A stretch of 64,000 bases of DNA from Agrobacterium rubi TR3 = NBRC 13261 (GTDB taxonomy: Bacteria; Pseudomonadota; Alphaproteobacteria; Rhizobiales; Rhizobiaceae). Below, in pieces: positions 60,368 to 64,000 of this stretch (positions are counted from its first letter, which is position 1; every line of letters begins with the position of its first letter). A program made the translations under genes and the position numbers. The stretch spans positions 89,508-153,507 of the forward strand of contig NZ_BBJU01000017.1 in NCBI RefSeq assembly GCF_000739935.1, read 5' to 3'. Below the pieces are notes generated by a model. The model was not told where the DNA came from. It did no database searches and saw nothing but the letters and a program-made list of their open reading frames with translations.

Positions 60368-62848
60368 TCACGTTCCGCGTGGCTTCACGCGATTGGTCGG
60401 TTGCGCGTTGGCCGGGTCTTCCGGCCAGGGGTGACGCGGGTAGCGTCCGCGCATATCCGCCCGCACATCTTTCCACGAGCCCGCCCAGAAACCGGGCAAG
60501 TCCCGTGTGGTCTGTATCGGCCTGTGCGCGGGCGACGTCAATTCCAGCAGCAGTGGCAATTTGCCGCCTGCCACTGCCGGGTGCTGCTTCAGGCCGAACA
60601 GCTCCTGCACACGAATGGTCAGCGTCGGCTCCTCGCCGTCATAACTGATGGCATGCCTCTGGCCCGTGGGTGCTTCGAAATGCGTCGGGAGCAGTTTGGT
60701 CAGTTCCCGTTGTGCCGCATGCGGCACCAGCGAAAGAAGCCCGTCCATGATGCCGCCGGACCTGATCTCCTGAAGGCTCCTGGCATCCTGCTGGTAAGGC
60801 ACGAACCATTCATCCAGGCGTGCAACCAGCGCCTTTCTGCTCGTATCCGGCCAAGGCTCACCGATCGTGCGGTGCAAAAACCCTAGACGCTGGCGCAGCT
60901 GTTGCGCCTCCTTGGAAAAGGTCATGATATCAAGCCCATGCTCGCGGATGCCGTTGGCAAGCGCGAGAGCGGCTTTTTCGCCGCTCGGTTTTCCTAGCGG
61001 CGTCTCTTCCAGAATGATTGCGCCAATGCGCGTGACGCGGCGCGCTCGAACCTGGCCGCTGGCCTTGTCGAAAAACAGCTGGTCTTCCCTACGGATCGCA
61101 TCCGGCAGATGCTCTTCCACGTCTTCGCGGCGGATCGAGGCTGCGGCCAGAATGCGTGGCTGTGCGGCCCGCCCGGTCACGTCAGCCACCACAAGCATTT
61201 TCTCCGTGGCAAGACGCTCCGTCTCGGCCAGCTCCGCACCCCGGCCATTGGCCATCACATAACGTCCGCGTCCGCCCCGCTGAAAAGCGATGCGATCGGG
61301 ATAGGCATGCAGCAGAAGCTCCCCGGCGGTGATGGGTTCAGCCGCCGCACTTTGCGCGCCCCCGCCAAGGGAAGAAGCGATCCGTTTGGCCAGACCTTTG
61401 GCAGCCGCGGCGCGCTCGCCCCTCTCGTATTTGAAACGCCGAAGCCTTTCCTCCAGATCGATATCGCTGCCGCCAAGCCCCTGTTCGGTCAAAAGCACGG
61501 CCAGCATCGCTGCCTCAACGCCGTGTCCGGCGTCATGTGCTGCAATCACCATGGCGGACAGGCGAGGGGGCATGGCCAGGTCCCGCATTTTCCGGCCACG
61601 CGGGGTGATGGCCAGGGTCGCATCCAGCGCGCCAAGGCTGGTCAGAAGTGCACGCGCCTCGTTCAGTGCGGTGTGCGGCGGTTGATCCAGAAAGGCAAGC
61701 GAGGCGGGATCGGCCACGCCCCAATGGGCAAGATCGAGCGCCAGCCCTAAAAGGTCGCTTGCCAATATCTGCGGCGGCGTAAATGCTGGCAAAGCTGCCG
61801 TCTGCCCCGCATGCCAGAGCCGGATAGCGATACCCGGTTCGGTTCGCCCCGCGCGTCCTGCCCGCTGGTCTGCCGAGGCGCGTGACACCTTCACCGTCTC
61901 AAGCCGCGTCATGCCGGTGGAAGGCTCAAACACCGGAAGCCGCTGCAAACCGCTATCGATCACCACCCGCACGCCATCGATGGTAATCGAGGTCTCGGCA
62001 ATCGAGGTCGCCAGCACGATCTTGCGCTTGCCCGGCTCTGTTGGCCTGATTGCTGCATCCTGCTCCCGCTGGGAAAGATTGCCATAGAGCGGAATGACAC
62101 GCGTTTCCGGCCCGAACCGGCCGTCCAGCCGCTCCAACGTTCGCGTGATCTCGCCCTGCCCAGGCAAAAAAGCGAGGATCGATCCAGCCTCCGATGAGTG
62201 CGCGTCTATAATGGCCCGCGCGACCTTGTCTTCGATCCGCGCCTGTCCCGTCCGGTCATCATACCGTGTGTCGATCGGGAAACTGCGGCCCAGGCTTTTG
62301 ATGACAGGCGCCTCCTTCATCAGGGCGCTGATCCGCTCCACATCCAGCGTGGCCGACATGACGAGGATGCGTAGATCGTCGCGAAGCCCCGCCTGCACGT
62401 CCAGCGCCAGCGCCAGACCAAAGTCACCATCAAGCGAGCGTTCGTGAAACTCGTCAAAAATTACTGTAGAGACGCCTAATAGCTCCGGATCATCCAGAGC
62501 CATGCGGGCAAACACACCCTCCGTCACCACCTCGATCCGGGTTTTCGCGGAAATGCGATTGTCCAGCCGCATCCTGTAACCCACGGTCTCTCCGACGTTT
62601 TCCTGGAGTAGTGACGCCATGCGACTGGCCGCCGCCCGCGCCGCCAACCGCCGCGGCTCCAGCAGAATGATCTTGCCATCGCCGCGCCATGGCTGGTCCA
62701 GCAGGTAAAGCGGCACCAGTGTCGTCTTGCCCGCACCCGGCGGCGCAGACAGCACCGCTTGCCCACGCGTCGCCAATGCCGCGCCGATCTCGCTGAGTAC
62801 CTCGGTTACCGGCAGGGTGGGCAACCTTCGTTCTGTCATCTGTGTCAT
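60368..62848 (-). CDS. hrpB: ATP-dependent helicase HrpB
   Basis: DEAH-type RNA-helicase-like protein of unsettled function. From ATG 62848 it is 826 residues. Walker A SAPPGAGKTT, the box DEFHERSLDGD (family variant of DEAH), SATL, ATSIAETSITIDGV and the QRAGRAGRT motif are present, with the C-terminal HrpB domain. In-frame TTG 62857 and ATG 62839 are other candidate starts; the ribosome site is weak for all. It lies 13 bp after ocd. Confidence 0.94.
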   Translation of the reverse strand: MTQMTERRLPTLPVTEVLSEIGAALATRGQAVLSAPPGAGKTTLVPLYLLDQPWRGDGKIILLEPRRLAARAAASRMASLLQENVGETVGYRMRLDNRISAKTRIEVVTEGVFARMALDDPELLGVSTVIFDEFHERSLDGDFGLALALDVQAGLRDDLRILVMSATLDVERISALMKEAPVIKSLGRSFPIDTRYDDRTGQARIEDKVARAIIDAHSSEAGSILAFLPGQGEITRTLERLDGRFGPETRVIPLYGNLSQREQDAAIRPTEPGKRKIVLATSIAETSITIDGVRVVIDSGLQRLPVFEPSTGMTRLETVKVSRASADQRAGRAGRTEPGIAIRLWHAGQTAALPAFTPPQILASDLLGLALDLAHWGVADPASLAFLDQPPHTALNEARALLTSLGALDATLAITPRGRKMRDLAMPPRLSAMVIAAHDAGHGVEAAMLAVLLTEQGLGGSDIDLEERLRRFKYERGERAAAAKGLAKRIASSLGGGAQSAAAEPITAGELLLHAYPDRIAFQRGGRGRYVMANGRGAELAETERLATEKMLVVADVTGRAAQPRILAAASIRREDVEEHLPDAIRREDQLFFDKASGQVRARRVTRIGAIILEETPLGKPSGEKAALALANGIREHGLDIMTFSKEAQQLRQRLGFLHRTIGEPWPDTSRKALVARLDEWFVPYQQDARSLQEIRSGGIMDGLLSLVPHAAQRELTKLLPTHFEAPTGQRHAISYDGEEPTLTIRVQELFGLKQHPAVAGGKLPLLLELTSPAHRPIQTTRDLPGFWAGSWKDVRADMRGRYPRHPWPEDPANAQPTNRVKPRGT

Positions 62849-62861
62849 GTCATTCAAAAAT

Positions 62862-63809
62862 TCAGGCCTTTGCCGTCACGCTTTCATAGGCCAGGATCGC
62901 GCCGGCAAGATCTTCTAGCGCCGCACCCACCGATTTGAACAGGGTGATATCCTGATCATTCGTGCGCCCCGCATGCCGACCGGTGACGAGATCGGCAAGC
63001 TCGGCGCGAATATCGCCGCGCTGAACAATGCCCGCCTTAAGAGGCTGAACGATATCGCCACCCTCCTTCAACGCCCCATCGAATGTATCGACAAAGAGCG
63101 TTGCGCGCTGAACCGCCCCATCGTCACTTTCCCGCATGGTGGGCTTGAACGCGCCAACCAGATCGAGATGCGCCCCCGGTTTCAACCAGTCGCCCTTGAT
63201 CAGAGGTTCATGGGACAGCGTCGCACAGGAAATGATATCCGCCACGCGCGCCGCTGCCTCAAGATCGCGACAGGCTATGGCATCGAATCCAAGATGACGG
63301 GCCTCTTCAGCGGCCTTTTCCGCAGCGGCAGCATTGCGCCCCCATATTTGAAAAGATGTCAGCGGCCGGATCGTAGCATGGGCCTGCATCAGATTGAGCG
63401 ACAACCGCCCGGTTCCCACCATCAGCATGGAAGACGCATCGTCGCGCGCGAGATACTTTGCAGCGAGAGCAGAGGTCGCAGCCGTGCGCCGCGCCGTCAA
63501 TTCCCCACCCTCGATCGCAGCCAGCATCTCTCCGGTCTTGCCGGAAGACAGAAGATAGGTGCCGAAAATCGCGGGCAGGGACCGCAGGCTGTTGTCAGGA
63601 AAAACAGAGAGTATCTTTACACCCATGTAGGAGCCCGGAACCCATGCGGGCATCATCAGCAGTGTCGCGTCACTTTCGCCGGGAACCTCTAACTCATGAT
63701 GATGCCGCACAGGCATCACGCAGCCACCCCGAAACATGGTCTCGATGGCCTCTATGAGAGCAGGCCATTGCAAGGCACGGCGCGTTTCGTCTTCGTTGAG
63801 AACAAGCAT
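62862..63809 (-). CDS. Ornithine cyclodeaminase / mu-crystallin family protein
   Basis: NAD(P)-dependent family that includes ornithine cyclodeaminase, alanine dehydrogenase and ketimine reductases. The 315-residue protein starts at ATG 63809 with GGGAG upstream. The substrate-lysine segment YMGVKI, GELTARRTAATSALAA and the nucleotide motif VGTGRLS are visible. The specific substrate cannot be assigned. It is first in an ocd-hrpB-actS-actR run. The 191 bp to its right hold nothing I can identify. Confidence 0.88.
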   Translation of the reverse strand: MLVLNEDETRRALQWPALIEAIETMFRGGCVMPVRHHHELEVPGESDATLLMMPAWVPGSYMGVKILSVFPDNSLRSLPAIFGTYLLSSGKTGEMLAAIEGGELTARRTAATSALAAKYLARDDASSMLMVGTGRLSLNLMQAHATIRPLTSFQIWGRNAAAAEKAAEEARHLGFDAIACRDLEAAARVADIISCATLSHEPLIKGDWLKPGAHLDLVGAFKPTMRESDDGAVQRATLFVDTFDGALKEGGDIVQPLKAGIVQRGDIRAELADLVTGRHAGRTNDQDITLFKSVGAALEDLAGAILAYESVTAKA

Positions 63810-64000
63810 TAGGCAACTCCCGGTCTGATGATCAGGGATGACCTTAGCAATCCCCACGCGTCTGGGCAAAGGCGTGGGTATCTTGTGTGATTGCGATTGG
63901 GGTGAACTTGTGCAGTCGAAGGGGTATTTGTGGAAGAAAGGGAAAATAGTTTTATGAATTCAAGGTGTTAGACATTTTCTGATTTTTCTTGTTTGGTGGC

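Overview
The window reads as the origin-proximal part of the main chromosome of an alphaproteobacterium in the Rhizobiaceae, of the Agrobacterium/Rhizobium type. The support is the hemE / origin-like gap / ppsR arrangement, the rsmG-mnmG-mnmE-rho-hemJ-hemE block, a cluster of parS-like sites, the chvI-chvG acid/host-sensing pair, the actS-actR redox pair, a DivL-type kinase with tyrosine in place of histidine, a short HprK, and frequent GTG/TTG starts. Genus and species cannot be fixed from sequence reading alone. No rRNA, tRNA, insertion sequence, prophage, CRISPR array or defence island was seen. The window is almost solid core genome.

Layout. 1-6472 (minus strand): start of rsmG (cut by the edge), mnmG, mnmE, rho, hemJ, hemE. 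6473-6879: probable chromosomal replication origin, with an AT-rich stretch, two perfect DnaA boxes and one near-perfect box. 6880-26659 (mostly plus): ppsR-maf-aroE-coaE-dnaQ; then secB and fxsA on the minus strand; then timA-mltA-smr-HTH and gyrB; a nitroreductase (minus), an FAH-family hydrolase, a small membrane protein, a PHB depolymerase, a YgjP-like metalloprotease, then trpF-trpB-trpA-accD-folC. 26735-44277 (all minus): chvI-chvG-hprK-manX-ptsH, ahcY, and divL-tsaE/amgK-murU-addB-addA-trxA. 44617-46772 (plus): pckA and arfB. 46776-51447 (minus): hisB-DUF2628-hisH-hisA-hisF-hisE-coaA. 51648-56951 (plus): hslVU, a periplasmic lysozyme-like protein and malate synthase G. 57024-63809: an L,D-transpeptidase lipoprotein (minus), mmcB (plus), then ocd-hrpB-actS-actR (minus).

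How the parts fit. The left third carries replication and segregation signals: oriC, five parS-like sites between 1 and 21.6 kb, gyrB and dnaQ. Cell-cycle and envelope genes are prominent: divL, mltA, the lysozyme-like protein, the L,D-transpeptidase, and the TsaE/AmgK-MurU pair for peptidoglycan-sugar recycling. Central carbon control is represented by ppsR, pckA, glcB, and an HPr/EIIA/HprK set directly behind the ChvI-ChvG pair. Biosynthesis covers tryptophan, histidine, CoA, folate, haem and fatty-acid initiation.

The most useful non-coding observations are the origin, the parS cluster (two or three sites lie inside coding ends), a dyad upstream of ahcY that looks like a methionine-cycle operator, and repeated dyads in the pckA/chvI gap. 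I did not find a convincing undescribed multi-gene system. The less ordinary items are listed as findings with their limits.
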